Assembly: GCA_949317995.1 (NCBI GenBank)
Contig: OX439040.1
Location: 21,757,830-21,821,829, forward strand
Reading direction: 5' to 3'
DNA length: 64,000 nt
From: Acholoe squamosa
Lineage: Eukaryota; Annelida; Polychaeta; Phyllodocida; Polynoidae
Numbering within the stretch: the first letter of the stretch is position 1; each line of letters starts with the position of its first letter. Of the stretch, positions 22,301 through 31,796 are shown in pieces. The position numbers and the translations under genes were made by a program. The notes beneath the pieces are model-generated. The model was not told the DNA's origin. It saw only the letters and a program-made list of their open reading frames with translations, and did no database searches.

Positions 22301-22780
22301 AATTTAGTTAATATGGCTTAAATCTAGACTTGATTTTAGAGCCCAGGAGTAAATTGTCCCACCTCTTTAGCACAACAAATGTAACACCTCACAAGACTCA
22401 CCCTACAAAAGATCATAGGTCATGTACTTATCTATACTTCATTCATAACTCATCCTACCTTGTGATGTACATTATGGCAGGTATGAATTGACATAATGTT
22501 ATCATGACCATATTGATTGTTCAACATGAAAATCTCTCCTGTCACAGTCAAAGAAAATTGATAATGGGAAAAGTAATTAATGACAATTATATTGATGTTT
22601 TGTTGTAGGAAATGGCACACAACATTGGTGGTTGTTGTTCGTGAACACGGAATACGACGGGGCCTTTACCGCGGTCTGAGTGTAAACTACATAAAGGTGA
22701 CACCTATGGTGGCAGTTTCCTTCTCAGTCTATGAACTTATGAAGCAGGTCCTCAATCTTGACACTTCCCCAATTAGATAA
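10319..22780 (+). CDS. SLC25A16: Mitochondrial carrier, SLC25A16-type (Graves disease carrier homologue), exons 2-8
   Basis: Exons: 10319-10411, 17096-17229, 17759-17819, 18302-18490, 18716-18878, 19189-19257, 22609-22780 (stop TAA 22778-22780). All junctions are GT-AG and all phases join. The 881 nt encode about 293 residues; with a missing first exon of some 35 codons this matches the ~330-residue family length. The three carrier signatures are present: PFDRVK, PLDMIR and PLDVAR, each followed by a [D/E/H]G...[FY]RG block ([29 protein letters not shown]). [17 protein letters not shown] and [13 protein letters not shown] closely resemble vertebrate SLC25A16. The family sits in the inner mitochondrial membrane with six membrane helices and is linked to CoA-related transport; the exact substrate is not shown by sequence. 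The first coding exon was not found and should lie upstream, possibly beyond the window. The 6.7-kb intron after exon 2 holds an antisense Ngaro retrotransposon and two MITEs. Confidence 0.92.
10975..11357 (-). repeat. Ngaro split direct repeat B2 (3' terminal)
   Basis: 383 bp, apparently identical to 11691-12073. It contains several ACCGGTA words and short internal repeats (TATAATAAATACTAGGATGA). Confidence 0.85.
11464..11693 (-). repeat. Ngaro split direct repeat A2
   Basis: 230 bp, apparently identical to 16005-16234. It abuts B1, sharing the junction bases TAA. A 106-bp unique spacer (11358-11463) separates it from B2. Confidence 0.85.
11691..12073 (-). repeat. Ngaro split direct repeat B1
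   Basis: 383 bp, matching 10975-11357. It begins 44 bases beyond the end of the recombinase frame. Confidence 0.85.
12117..13058 (-). CDS. Ngaro tyrosine recombinase (DIRS/Ngaro integrase)
   Basis: About 313 codons counted from the first near-cognate TTG; the frame is open up to the stop that ends pol at 13080-13082. The catalytic set of tyrosine recombinases looks intact: Arg149 in LFRGVLR, the beta-hairpin Lys180 in TSKTDQFG, His260-Ser-Leu-Arg263 in THSLRHGG, Trp286, and nucleophile Tyr294 in VYRYLHD. The protein would integrate the circular cDNA intermediate. There is no ATG directly at the start. The frame is the same as pol, with only K-I-F-S-D-P-R between the pol UAA and the TTG, so expression could be by readthrough, re-initiation, or not at all. 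Confidence 0.88.
   Translation of the reverse strand: MRSLLRKQEEFVNSGVAMTTMKTRKQQFKRYSKFCRKFSLKTYPCLPSQASLYATYLADKMKPVSIRNYMVYVYVWFFQKLHGHPDYSSSFILKKTLDGIERCQSLTRVVKYPLTTVDMFKILSTLNMTLILDRVFWCAILVLFRGVLRCCHVVDSIHSLRVRDVVLTNDYVKLHIRTSKTDQFGHNPYDIYLVLDESSPFCPSKILAELIQTANGNVNRKLFSFPSGGRSKCLTYSYVNTRLKFLSVKIGLVNENVSTHSLRHGGATFLKSIGLSVEDIMKRSNWKSRCVYRYLHDSSCDLLKLDVLPSINV
13080..14966 (-). CDS. Ngaro reverse transcriptase-RNase H (pol)
   Basis: About 628 codons from a near-cognate TTG; the open frame extends up to the gag UAG at 15024-15026. An N-terminal Cys/His patch (about 84-110, [11 protein letters not shown]) is followed by the RT fingers and palm. RT catalytic Asp is in VVDLKSAY (246) and the YLDD box is at 315-318. 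FLGITID follows as a thumb-side motif. The RNase H domain has D476 ([12 protein letters not shown]), E528 ([10 protein letters not shown]), D553 ([11 protein letters not shown]) and D598 (SADNTLAD). All catalytic residues are present, so the enzyme looks functional. No ATG precedes these domains, which suggests that pol is made from gag. Confidence 0.9.
   Translation of the reverse strand: MVDPPVEDCVLGNVMPDIPVIDECCQKPPVEVDLLNFASSENNFVENLSITGFTTRSIPNVGEFYPIFDVKCSGNVSINIYQSCVDGTCSCQHFIGGHKAQILPCRLACFLRQEGVINLPKRDLDYLWSGFVEGFKIVDPGCETEYECVNYKSIFQGNFYNEMCEIVREELQDGSIFEVTSKPRCIHALGGVPKSNGKLRPITDCSMPRKRSINNFMDSTFKPFSYKSINSVTAMLNKNDFMSVVDLKSAYRSISVYGEHQKFQGFSWDMGDGKKYYQNNRLTFGLRCAPYIFNQISDFLAKVANFYGIDRLVNYLDDFIIIANSESECRRQRDLLIEIMEYFGFKISRDKVTDPNRICTFLGITIDSHKMELTLPKEKVDKLAHAIDSCIYKKFASKKTLQSIGGLMSFCSQVVRGGRTFSRRVFDLMAKAKERGVIKLNPGIIKDFLWWKDFCKIFNCKNLILNDVYNKPMVSDASILGYGAWCGTDFLYGSWDDVDNSKLGIGHWVAPPKYDNIDVHERNINVYELWPVLAGLKRWGHLFKNCRLNAVTDNMQVLAMLNTGRSKNPLCMEWLREIYWQCFVYNIDIYSTYIKSADNTLADQLSRLDYKNVLAKCEKTLSENNMCI
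15024..15914 (-). CDS. Ngaro gag-like protein with CCCH and CCHC zinc motifs
   Basis: 296 codons, ATG at 15914, stop UAG at 15026-15024. The basic N-terminus is followed by a short coiled-coil-like segment (about 55-82) and an Arg/Ser-rich tract (about 88-135). A helical middle follows. The C-terminus carries C-x8-C-x4-C-x3-H (beginning at [10 protein letters not shown]) and then C-x2-C-x4-H-x4-C ([14 protein letters not shown]), typical of nucleic-acid-binding gag proteins. The frame continues after the UAG straight into pol. Confidence 0.8.
   Translation of the reverse strand: MGRRKPNKKTLEPDSGPPSGVRRSVRRQGPPGSSVTDQPSDPLPADGMTDAMSDELTDLKIRTEAVEENLAKILDKLDVLTPEGTGGGSDRDTTSRPRRLYNRSRGGSRSSSSSSSDSSRSRSRSKHRSRKPRGEFDQRNFLGHKKNVDSLEKLLMVNIRLVSAKLEQGEEVKYILDHIEMLLEKSATRIFTLSSLVNYDKSVKERADKRGIRAFETVENCDILRHLSYDGTYTAQKLAKSSKPVVKKSVNSKNHCYAYNRPEGCKLNPCRYRHVCSSCDSGNHSADKCQKNGSEK
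16005..16234 (-). repeat. Ngaro split direct repeat A1 (5' terminal)
   Basis: 230 bp, apparently identical to 11464-11693. It contains a TATATAG word and a GTTGCGCGCAAC palindrome. As the 5' end of the element it should carry the promoter. Confidence 0.85.
16283..16509. mobile_element. MITE of the TACCGTAATCTCCCGCG family (copy 2)
   Basis: Left end TACCGTAATCTCTCGCGTAT. The right end is degenerate (GCGGGAGTTAGAGGTA). The interior has repeated GTGCGTCTTATA words and shares text with copy 1. It lies in the SLC25A16 intron, just beyond the Ngaro end. Confidence 0.65.
16510..17095. other. SLC25A16 intron tail; degenerate repeat material
   Basis: Contains words such as TATAAGCCGCACC and CCGGCTTATATATGAGAG between about 16830 and 17045, resembling a decayed relative of the TATAAGGCGC MITEs. 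No gene. Confidence 0.4.
17413..17708. mobile_element. MITE of the TACCGTAATCTCCCGCG family, alternative core (copy 3)
   Basis: Ends TACCGTAATCTCCCGCGTAT and CGCGGGAGATTGCGGTA. Its core (GGATCCACAAGGGGGACACC and following) differs from copies 1, 2 and 4 but matches, in opposite orientation, the copy at 34920-35215. This defines a second subfamily. Confidence 0.75.
19258..19859. other. Intron of SLC25A16 with a possible 6-nt microexon
   Basis: Mostly unremarkable. A CTCCACAG|AGGGAG|GTAAGA arrangement at 19718-19723 could act as a 6-nt in-frame exon, but the protein aligns to its family without it. Confidence 0.3.
19860..20085. repeat. Dispersed repeat with GGCGAGTTACTC palindromes
   Basis: Bounded by CCTTTAAG... 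and ...GTTTAAAGG. It contains GCAAGTAACTCGCC and TGGCGAGTTACTCACC together with TGATGCA/TGCATCA words. Related sequences occur near 25020, 29800, 41930, 51650, 52910 and 60560. Confidence 0.5.
20537..20976. mobile_element. PIF/Harbinger-like MITE, GGCCACACC family (copy 2)
   Basis: Ends GGCCACACCAAATAAAATAA and TTTAATTTGGTTTGGCC, flanked by TTA on both sides. Inner words GGTCTATGGATTTTCA and CCATAGACCAATG form extended inverted ends. Longest of the three copies. Confidence 0.8.
21950..22190. repeat. Repeat bounded by AACCCTTTAAG / CTTAAGGGGTTAA
   Basis: Terminal words are inverted relative to each other. An internal hairpin ATTTGCCCTTGT...ACAAGGGCAAAT lies near 22122-22158. Probably a member of the same TGATGCA/GAGTTACTC superfamily, but more diverged. 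Confidence 0.4.
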
Positions 22781-25316
22781 CCAATGTTCAACACATAGCT
22801 GCGCACAGATGCAATGATCGAGTGATCGTCATGCAAGAACCAGTCCGCGTAGGATGGATAACAAAGATCGCGGCACAAGTCGGGTTCCCAACAAATACCT
22901 GAGCTGCCTTTGATCAAAGTGCAGTGATAAACCTGATATACATCATCTCCAAAGGAAACTACATTCTTCTTTCAAAGGATTTAAGACGAAAATAAGTACA
23001 TCATGAAAACAAGAAGACACAAGTCAACTGATAACTCAAGGCTTTAACCAAACCACTAGATTTGGTCTCTTCAAAGATAAGAGTCAAAGACCTCACACCT
23101 GAAAAATCGATTTAGACACATGGTTATGGTGATATCTGATATCTGTAGTATTATCATTAGGTGCAGTATATCACAATAGTATTATTTGGTATATTGATAT
23201 CAGTAAGATCGATACCAAGGTATTATGTGCCACCTGATAGAATGGCATCAAGCTCATTATCATGAAAGTAAGTCACATGATGTAAACTGACCAATGGAAA
23301 ATAACAGACCAAATATTTGGTAGAGGATTTATGGTAATGTTTTTGAATAAACTATCTTGGTAAGAATTGAATAAGAAAAAAGACACAAAAAAATGAAGAA
23401 AAGGGGTACAGAGAATAATCTCTAACCCAGATTAAGTTTCTGGGAATATTAGAATTACATTTCTATACAAGCTCGAGGTCAGGTAATATAAATTACCTTT
23501 CGAGGTAGGTGTGTTAGAATCAATGGAATGTATAAAGTGGTGCGTTAAAATGGTGATGATTTAAAAAAAGGTGAATCTTGTATAGGCTGCAGGGTATACC
23601 AGTTGTGTGAAGTACTGGTACTAGTCCTCAAACTGTGATGGAATTAATCCAAGGGTAGAATCTATTCATCGTTGTGATGTGTGAGTGTCAGACCCAGATC
23701 TAGAGGTATGCTGTGCATTTGTAAGAAGAAAAATCCTAAACCCCACAAATTCACTATCTGAATTCTCATGAAAGTGTTATTTAGTGTGAAAGGAATTATA
23801 AAGTTCTGAAATCTATTACAGTAGTGCCACCTAGAGTTTCATGGACTAGTAGTGTATTTTACTATGTGGTTGACCAGTATATGTCAGTGTCTTTTGGTAA
23901 ACTTGTGGAATTTCTAGAATATCAGGACAAGTGAGAGTCCTTTAGATATGGGACCAAACAAAGAGGGTTTATTGAGTCAGAAGTTTTTTTTAAACATTTA
24001 TAAATCTAGACCTTTGAAAATGTGTATTTGATTTAGACAGTGGTTTCTTAGGTTTCTATGCATGTCATTATGATATTGACAATCCAGTTATGTAGGTGAA
24101 GCAAGGTAGATACAACGTTAGTTACCACATAAAAATAGATATAACAAGGATCTCAGAATGAAGGACAATGTGACTGCAATTTCTCAGTGGCAAATGATAT
24201 TCTTTTATGAAGTGGAACATTCTTGATTGATTCTGCACTTGTTTCTGTCACCTTTAGTCCCTGCAGAAATCAAAAATTAAATATTTCCAGTTTCTGTGTA
24301 TTGTATGATATGTGCAGAAGCAGTCGTTTTGTGTGAACTCTCGGTTGGAGTTGGCGGTGCGAAGCCCCACCGATCATTCATCAAAAATATCCTTGAACTA
24401 CTGATCTTTGCAGCTAAGATTGAAATCCATGATTATAAGTTGGCCACAGGGCAAGCAATCAAGTCAAGGGAGGTATATAAACACTATTATAATTAATATT
24501 TTAATGTAAGCACTTGTTATGACAATACCTCGCGTATAAGTCGCATCTTGCATACTATATAAGAAATCCTGAGTTGAAGGAAATATTGGCTACATGAATG
24601 AAAATGCTTGTTCATACAGGAGAAAAAATATTTTAGGAGACCACACTTTTGATTTTATAATAAGAATGTTTGTGATACATATGGTATATGTAAGGGTTTA
24701 TCTCGTCTTGTTTCTTAACATTAAAATACCAATGTATAGTCATATACATTATATTATGATATATTGTAAATAGTTTTATTAAGTTATTTAGATAATACAA
24801 TGAGAGAAAAGGGGATACTCTCCTAGTTTTAGTTGCAATAGACACAAACTATATATATATTTTTTTTTATCTGAGCACATGCTCTTTTTAATGGGAAACT
24901 ATGAATTACCGTAACCTCAGTGAAGAAAAAAGTATATTCCATTTTAAACCTGAATGCTACATGCTGCTTCAAATTTTATGTTCTTTTATCAGTGTACAGA
25001 TGCAAGATTGAATTCTGGCGAGTTACTCGCCGGCACTGCATTTGTACATCAGGCAGACCCCCTCTCATGTCGGAAATTTTAGATTAAAGTACTGCATAAC
25101 CCTTGAGGGTCCAATCACTATTTATAAGCATATTTTATGTGTCTTCAGATATATAATTGATGTGATTTGATTATCATGATTCAAGTAATAGTAGTAGTAT
25201 CAAGTGTAAATACATTCAGACTCAATCTAATGCAATTCAACTGCATAATGACCTTACCCTTGTAATACGCGTACCTCTATCATATATTGTATTAAGTATC
25301 ACATAAAAAATAATAA
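22781..25316. other. 3' UTR and flank of SLC25A16; no further gene seen
   Basis: No convincing coding frames. Contains a poly(A) signal at 23346, a fragment of a TATAAGTCGC-type MITE near 24530, and a GGCGAGTTACTCGCC repeat near 25017. Confidence 0.45.
23346..23351 (+). terminator. Candidate poly(A) signal for SLC25A16
   Basis: First AATAAA downstream of the stop codon (about 570 bases). Later signals exist, so the true 3' end is uncertain. Confidence 0.4.
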
Positions 25317-25319
25317 TTA

Positions 25320-25625
25320 GGCCACACCAAAAAAATAAGTTGGTCTACGGATTTCCCTCTCCATATTTTTGGAAATACAATTTTTTTTTCTTTGAAAAAA
25401 AAAAAAATGTCTACGGATTTCGCTTGCTTCACTTTCTACAAGTTTTCTCTGTGATGTTTGGCAATTTTTATTTTAAATAAAATTTTTTCGCTCGCCTCAA
25501 TTTTCGAGCAAGGAATCCATTGGACGCCAAAAAAATCGCAAAAAAAAAAAAAAAAAAAAATTCGCTCGCTCACACAATTTTTCAAAACCAAAAACCGTAG
25601 ACCAACTTATTTTTTTGGTGTGGCC
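25320..25625. mobile_element. PIF/Harbinger-like MITE, GGCCACACC family (copy 3)
   Basis: Ends GGCCACACCAAAAAAATAAG and CTTATTTTTTTGGTGTGGCC are near-exact inverses and are flanked by TTA on both sides. The interior is A/T-run rich. It is the best-preserved copy. Confidence 0.85.
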
Positions 25626-25628
25626 TTA

Positions 25629-28038
25629 GTATTCCAGATTGTGTTTACAACAAATAATTCTAATTGATTACCTATGGAAGCCTCACTTGTTTGTAAATCC
25701 AAGATGTCGTTTTTACTGTGTATGGTATTTTCATGAAAGATTTCTACCAATAATTAATTCCAGATTTTTGATAATTCAATCAAATGCTATGATAGATTTC
25801 TACCAATGATTAACTACAGATTTAGTTTAATCAAATGCTATGATAGATTTCTAGTTTCCAAATAGTGTAGAGGCAACTATTTCCGCGCGGTACATATTTT
25901 GGCCATTTTCGCGCATCTGCTTCATTGAGCTAAAATATGATAAGGGCTAAAATTTCTAACGAAAAATTTGCTTTCAAATGATGTAAGACACTATACTTTG
26001 TCAAAATCAATATCTATTGAAGATAGATTGATACTCTTTTAACCTCTAAAACATCATTACCTACAATATACAATATACCCAGAGTCCACTTGGGCTCTGT
26101 CATCAGATTTTATACAGGTGGGAGATACCTAGTGGACTATGGGTCTTAATTAGCGCGGCGACTAGTGAGTACTACTCGTGAGATGAGTAGACTAGTGTAT
26201 GGTTCACAGTCGCCACGGTGTAAGGGATAGGGAGGCCTTGCAATCTATTTTTGTTTGTGGCTCCTATGCTATGGACTGTTCCTGCTCACTATTCTAATGT
26301 AATAACAACAGTGTGTGTACTTTACTTATCAGTGAAGGAATTTTCAGAATATATCTCATACTTTTGATTTTATTCGCAGATAAGACATTTCATCATTTGG
26401 AGCCCTATGGCAGATTAGCATTAGAGTATTTTAAGATTCAGAAATGCAACCCTGTAGCCTTTGTTTTAGAATTGTTCGTTTTGAAACTACTATATATATG
26501 TAGGACAGGTTTTATCTCAGTGGGTTATGGTACAATTGGTTCATATTTTCTGTATTTGAACAAAGTATTCACTGTCAAAGATCTCTATGGAGAAATCAGT
26601 GCTAAAGTGTGTGTTACCATATGTGCATTTTTGTAAATCAGAGGAGGTTGAAGTGTAAGGCCACCTTGTGGAACTGCTACATTCTTTTCTGTGTAAAATT
26701 TCTAGTTTACATTGAAATAATGCTTTCTCAGAATATGTATCTACTATTGGCGATGAAGTATTAATTTGATTACTCCTTTCATTATATAAACGATTTTGTG
26801 GAACACTGAAAACATGTATGTACACTGAGGTACTTACACTGTGCTCCCCCTCTACAGAGAGGTGGAGTGATCTGGCCGGTTTGCTGACCACTGGCCCGTG
26901 ACGAGGTACAGACTATTACAAGTGATTGGCAGTTGGGTGTGTGTGTGTGTGGGGGGGGGGGGCGGGCAGGCAGAGCAGGCTCCTGGCAATCTGAGACAGT
27001 GTACACTCATAATGACACACCTGTTGACTATGGCATTGAACATTGAATAAGACAGGTCCCTCTGGCAGCTGAGTGAGGTGCATGCAGAATGGACAGTCTA
27101 CAGACTATTAGTACTTAGCTGCAGTGGGTAGTTCAGGTTGAATTTGTGCTATATACTACCAAAAGCCCAGATGATAGTATGCCCTATCTGTCTCACCAAC
27201 TAAAACTAGACACAAGATTACAAGTCGCCGCGCCATGTCTCACAGGACTATTCTCTACTATTGTATTAAAATCTACAACACTATGGTTTTATTAATAAAA
27301 GGAACTGGTATTCCTGGAAATCTTTTGTTTTAGGCTGTAAAATCCTTGATAATTATCCGAATTTCATGCCGTAAAAAAGGTATGTAGGACAGGATTTACA
27401 GAATAGGAGAAAAGACAAGTGAGCTAAAATATCATTGCGCTAATATGTGTTTTTATACTAGCTGCGCGGAAATTTAGCAGAGCAAAAATATCCACATCTA
27501 CAGTAGAATGATCTGGGATAGTGAATTGGACATAAATTATTCATTTCTTAATCTGTAATTAATAGATTGTGGAGCCCTAATAGAGTCAAATCCGTACTGA
27601 AGTAGTTTTTTTTTTTTTTTTTTCAAGTATGTTGTAAAAAAGGTATACCATGTACTACCTTGTAAACCTCAAGTGCCATTCTCTTAGAACTTATAGAATT
27701 CTAGAGCAAATTTGACAGTGTTATTTTAACAGTGTAGTCTTACCTATTCATGAATATAACTCTGTATTTATTTACTTTACCTCAAAGAATTGCAATGTGA
27801 CAAGTTAAAACAACTTGCTTTAAGTCCTTCACGATTATCCATTTAGTATGTCAACTAGGAGGCTACTAGAAGTGGATTCTCCATCACTTTTAGGCTACCT
27901 CACTTGGTATCTTTCTTGTAATATTAACTGCAGATGCCTCCCAATTACCTGCATTGAACCAGTCATATTTAGGAAATGGGATAATGGATGATTTTTGAAG
28001 GCACTGAGTTGGTACTTAAGTACTTTCTTACTTCCTAT
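25629..28038. other. Intergenic stretch; no gene seen
   Basis: A 12-base inverted pair (GCGCGGCGACT near 26152 and AGTCGCCGCGC near 27224) and an outer ATTTCCGCGC pair (near 25878 and 27470) hint at an old DNA transposon. A GT/G run lies at 26938-26961. Short frames look non-coding. Confidence 0.4.
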
Positions 28039-28500
28039 TACCGTAAAATCTTGTGTACCGTAATCTCTCGCGTATAAGGCGCAGCTCACGTATAAGGCGC
28101 ACCCCCAACTAAGAGAGGACTGTTTAACGTATAAGGTGCACCTACAAGGGCAGATTTTTGTTAATTTAGTACTGATCTATAGTAAAAATACCCCCCTATA
28201 AGGCGCACCCCAAACTCAAGGCAATGTCCCTCCCACGTATAAGACTCAGCAGCATTTTGTTTGGCGTATAAGACGCGCCTTATACGCGGGAGATTACGGT
28301 ATATGCTGCACCTCGCATATAAGCTTTACCAAAGCTTTGAGGGGGAAATGTAGGCCTTACTTGAGGTTTGGGTTTCTGTAGTGGTAGTTTCAGTACTGTA
28401 TTAAACTGATGAACACATTTTCACAGACTGTATCTTGAGGCAAGTAAACCCCCATATATCTTGTGTAAAAATCGCAGCTTATATACAGGATTTTACCGTA
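28039..28500. mobile_element. MITE with TACCGTAAAATC ends, interrupted by a related MITE
   Basis: Left TACCGTAAAATCTTGTGTA and right, reverse complement, TACGGTAAAATCCTGTATA. Inner words GCATATAAGC and GCTTATATAC belong to the same general design as the TATAAGGCGC family. A full copy of the latter (28056-28301) is inserted at a TA near the left end. Confidence 0.7.
28056..28301. mobile_element. MITE of the TACCGTAATCTCCCGCG family (copy 4, nested)
   Basis: Ends TACCGTAATCTCTCGCGTAT and CGCGGGAGATTACGGTA. The interior matches copy 1 in opposite orientation (GCGCACCCCAAACTCAAGGC). Nested inside 28039-28500. Confidence 0.8.
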
Positions 28501-29549
28501 GATCATGGCAGCAGGCCTCTCAGGGAATCCAATTGAAGAAATGAAAAAGACAGAAGAAACTTTTATCATGGCATAGTGTATCATAAGTGGTACATGATGC
28601 ATTTGCATGGATATTATCGTCAAAACTTGATCCAGTGGTAATCATCAAAGTGGACAAAGAGTCGTTGTAATAATTATCCATTCTAAGACTCCCTTGTTGG
28701 TTTTCTATTTCTTGAAGGTCTCCTTTAAGCGTAGCTTGTTTAGGGTACAGAGGTACGTTAAGGTGGGGGGAACTTTGCACCAATGTGCAAATATTGCAAT
28801 ACACACACAGGTGAAAAAAATTCATTTTTGCAGCTTTGCACTTAAAGAGTAAGAAGGCCTACAGCATGGGTTGGAGATCTTTTCGGGATGGACATGGACC
28901 GGGCATAAAGGAGAGAAATGTATAGGGGATGACTTGCTTGGAAAATGGAATGATATAATTGCAATGCATAATCTGATGTTTAAAGCAGTTTTAATGAAAT
29001 TGTATTGTCTTATCTAGCTGTATGTGAGTACTTCAAAGCATGGGGGTACCGGATATTTGTGATAGGCTTTGTATAGTTAAAGACTGAAAGACTTAACATG
29101 TGATAATTGCGAATATGATGAATAGCAATTTGTGCTTGTCCTTATAGCTGTAAAATAAACTTGAGTCATATTAGGGTTAATTTGATAAAGGATCACTGAG
29201 GAAAACTTTGAATTTATCACATCAGAGAATATAGAGCAGATTAAAGAGACAGACAATTGAGAGATAATGAAAAGATGAAGATCGCTGCATATTGATAGTG
29301 AAATAGGAATAGAAATATCACCAGCTTAGCCAAATTGCTACTTAAACCTGTTCAGCTATTCTATGTGTTGTTGTATGCACAGTTTCTATCATTATTAAAG
29401 ATAACACAAATTGGGATGTACACAATATCTATTAGAATTAACTTGATTTAATCCTGCCAACTTTGTATGCCAAATTGATTACTATAATGATCCCAAATGT
29501 CATACATTGTCAGATAAATGCATTGTCAATACCTTAAGATATGAAGACA
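28501..29549. other. Intergenic stretch; no gene seen
   Basis: AT-rich, with only short frames and no recognisable domain, promoter or repeat. Confidence 0.4.
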
Positions 29550-29790
29550 TTTTCCTGTTTAATAATACACATTGTATCATAGAAAGTATAAAGGTAATCG
29601 TGCCTTTAGACCAGTTAGGGATAGGACGTTTTAAACTGTAATATATCCAATTTTTATAGAATGTATACTACCCAGGATACAACATTGATAATAACCAAGA
29701 AGATTTCTTAATTATTGTTGTTATAAACATTTAATAAACATTCCTTGATATCTGAAATGTGGTGTGGATAATTTTACCTTGGTTTCTCTT
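29550..29790 (+). repeat. Third copy of the 3' end of the CARHSP1 duplication unit
   Basis: The text around ACATTTTCCTGTTTAATAAT, CCCAGGATACAA, TTATTGTTGT and TGTGGTGTGGATAATTTTA parallels, in the same order and spacing, 39970-40410 and 48850-49020, downstream of the two CARHSP1-like genes. No cold-shock exon lies upstream of it. It is either a relic of an older unit or a dispersed repeat shared by all three places. Confidence 0.4.
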
Positions 29791-29794
29791 TAAC

Positions 29795-29965
29795 CCTTAA
29801 ATGATTCAATACTCCACCAGGCCCTTTGGTCTTTATGATGCATGAATGCAGCCTTGGGCTTGTTAATGAGCTAGTCAAGGCTACAGTGATGCATCATGCC
29901 GATTCTCTGGTTTTGATGCACTCCTGTAAGGCCAATGAGATGCACTGAGATGCACAAATGAAGTC
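29795..29965. repeat. TGATGCA-rich dispersed repeat
   Basis: Begins at AACCCTTAAATG and carries TGATGCATGAATGCAG and GATGCATCATGCC words shared with 41930-42210 and 19860-20085. Confidence 0.4.
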
Positions 29966-31597
29966 AAATCCAGCATTTAAAAGATTCCGTTTCCTATGTA
30001 AGTTGAAATATATTTTGTGAAGGTTTTATGTTAAGTGTTTGAATTTAGAATTTTGCAAACATCTTTTTTTTTATTATTATTTATGTACGTTTTATAACAG
30101 AAAAGGTTGGAAACAAGCCTTTCTCATTAGTTTTAGAGTACTATTATCACATGGTTACTTTTTACCACTAAACTCTAAGGCATATTTTAAAGACTTGACT
30201 TTTGGTGCAAACACACTACATCACTCAAAGAAAGGGATCAAGCTCCTGCAGTTGGTTTCCACTGCTTTTTCAGACATGATCAGCTCACAGGGCACGGGCG
30301 TTAACTGTCTACATGCAGAGACGTGGTGCATTTGACATTAACATAGAATGCTCCATTGGAATGGCTACATAACATAGAGCGTGGGTCTACTAAGTTTATG
30401 CCCGTGACCCAGAGTCTCTCTGCAGTGGTTGCCAGCCCATGTTTACAAACAGTGCTTCTCTGTGCTCTGGCACTCTGCGAGCAGCACTGGATTACTGCTA
30501 CCCTGGGGGCTGGTGTAGGGGGCCAGTGTACAGTGGTAGGCAGTAGTAGTGCTCCATTATCAGGTCAGCATCCAAGGTTGTAGGAGGACACTCCCACGGC
30601 TGTCAGCATCTGCACTACACAGATTAACAGTAAATATGTTTAATTTACACCTTATAGTAGATAACACAGTGCACATAGATGTATTCTGGCAGTTTGAGGG
30701 GTGGGAATAGTGTGTTAGTGGTATAAGGGACTGAACAGCACAGAACAAGGCAGGGTGAGCGATATTACAATAGTACATCATGACATGATAGTGTACCATC
30801 ATGGAATACATGTATATAAAGGGTTCATCCACCTAGCACTCTGGACTTGACCCATTTTATAAAATCTGACACCTCCATGCAGGCGATTGATAAATAGGTC
30901 TATCAACCAATTGATAACCAGAGGGGGCAGGGTGAAAGATGGTACATGTGATAATGTGGGGTTCACTAGGCACCCGTGCCATGGTATTGTTTCCCTCTGT
31001 TGGATCATTACTAAAATAGAGGTGTTAATGTACCAGACTCTACATATATCATAGTCTAGTAAACTAGGCCTACTGGAAGAACATAGATTGTAAAAGGCAA
31101 TGAAAGTTTTGTATATTAAAGGGAGCGACCATGAGGGGGTGGGGGGGGGGTAAATGGTGGGTTTGAGGGGTATATAATTTTTTTTTTTTTTTTTACATTG
31201 AAAGGGGTATGGTGTCAAGAACATTTTGCCCCTCGAGAGGGATGCGAAAATCCCATTGCTCCCTTTTGTTGAAATTGGTCATTTCCTTAGATACACAGGT
31301 AAAGGAAAATGACCTAAGTGCGTGCATGAAGTTATAAAATTGACCCGGGTATGAGCATTATGCCTAATGATAAATATGGACTAGGTAATATATCTACCGT
31401 AGTTCGTATTTGATTCATTTATGTTTCCATGACAACCGGCAACAAGTACCAACGTGCTTCAATGGGTTTAGGCCATATGCATTAACCATTAATTACGATC
31501 ATTTGTCTCCCTTATACTCAAATATATAGAACCCATGCATGGTGCGTGAACTGGCAAGAGCTGCCATGTATCCAGACCCTGCCGAACTGATACACCC
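29966..31597. other. Intergenic stretch; no gene seen
   Basis: A G-run/T-run block at 31125-31260, starting AAAGGGAGCGACCATGA and ending near TGCTCCCTTTT, looks like a decayed G/C-run MITE. No convincing exon. Confidence 0.4.
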
Positions 31598-31784
31598 GGG
31601 CTTCCCTAGCCCACTTAAAAAGGTCTATATCTCCTCTTTCTTATCCCCTCAGATGTGTGCACATATGCACGGCCACCAACACAATACTCTGTAAAAATGT
31701 GTAATGTAGTTCTCGCTATGAATATGATCTTAGCTGTCGAAATGGCGTTAAACATCTATTACTCACTCACTCACTCACTCACTC
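31598..31784 (+). mobile_element. 5'-truncated retroposon tail ending in (ACTC)n
   Basis: Flanked by ACTGATACACCC (31586-31597) and ACTGATACGCCC (31785-31796), an 11/12 target duplication. It ends in TGGCGTTAAACATCTATT plus a tandem ACTC tail. A sister copy lies at 33672-33841. Probably the 3' end of an I-clade-like LINE or a SINE borrowing it. Confidence 0.7.
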
Positions 31785-31796
31785 ACTGATACGCCC

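Noticed and set aside
26313-26636. A 107-codon hydrophobic frame
   Set aside because: AT-rich and Leu/Ile/Tyr-biased, with no domain, splice support or homologue that I recognise.
25878-27475. Inverted GCGCGGCGACT and ATTTCCGCGC pairs suggesting a 1.6-kb DNA transposon
   Set aside because: The matching segments are only 10-12 bases and no target duplication was seen, so it is mentioned only in the region note.
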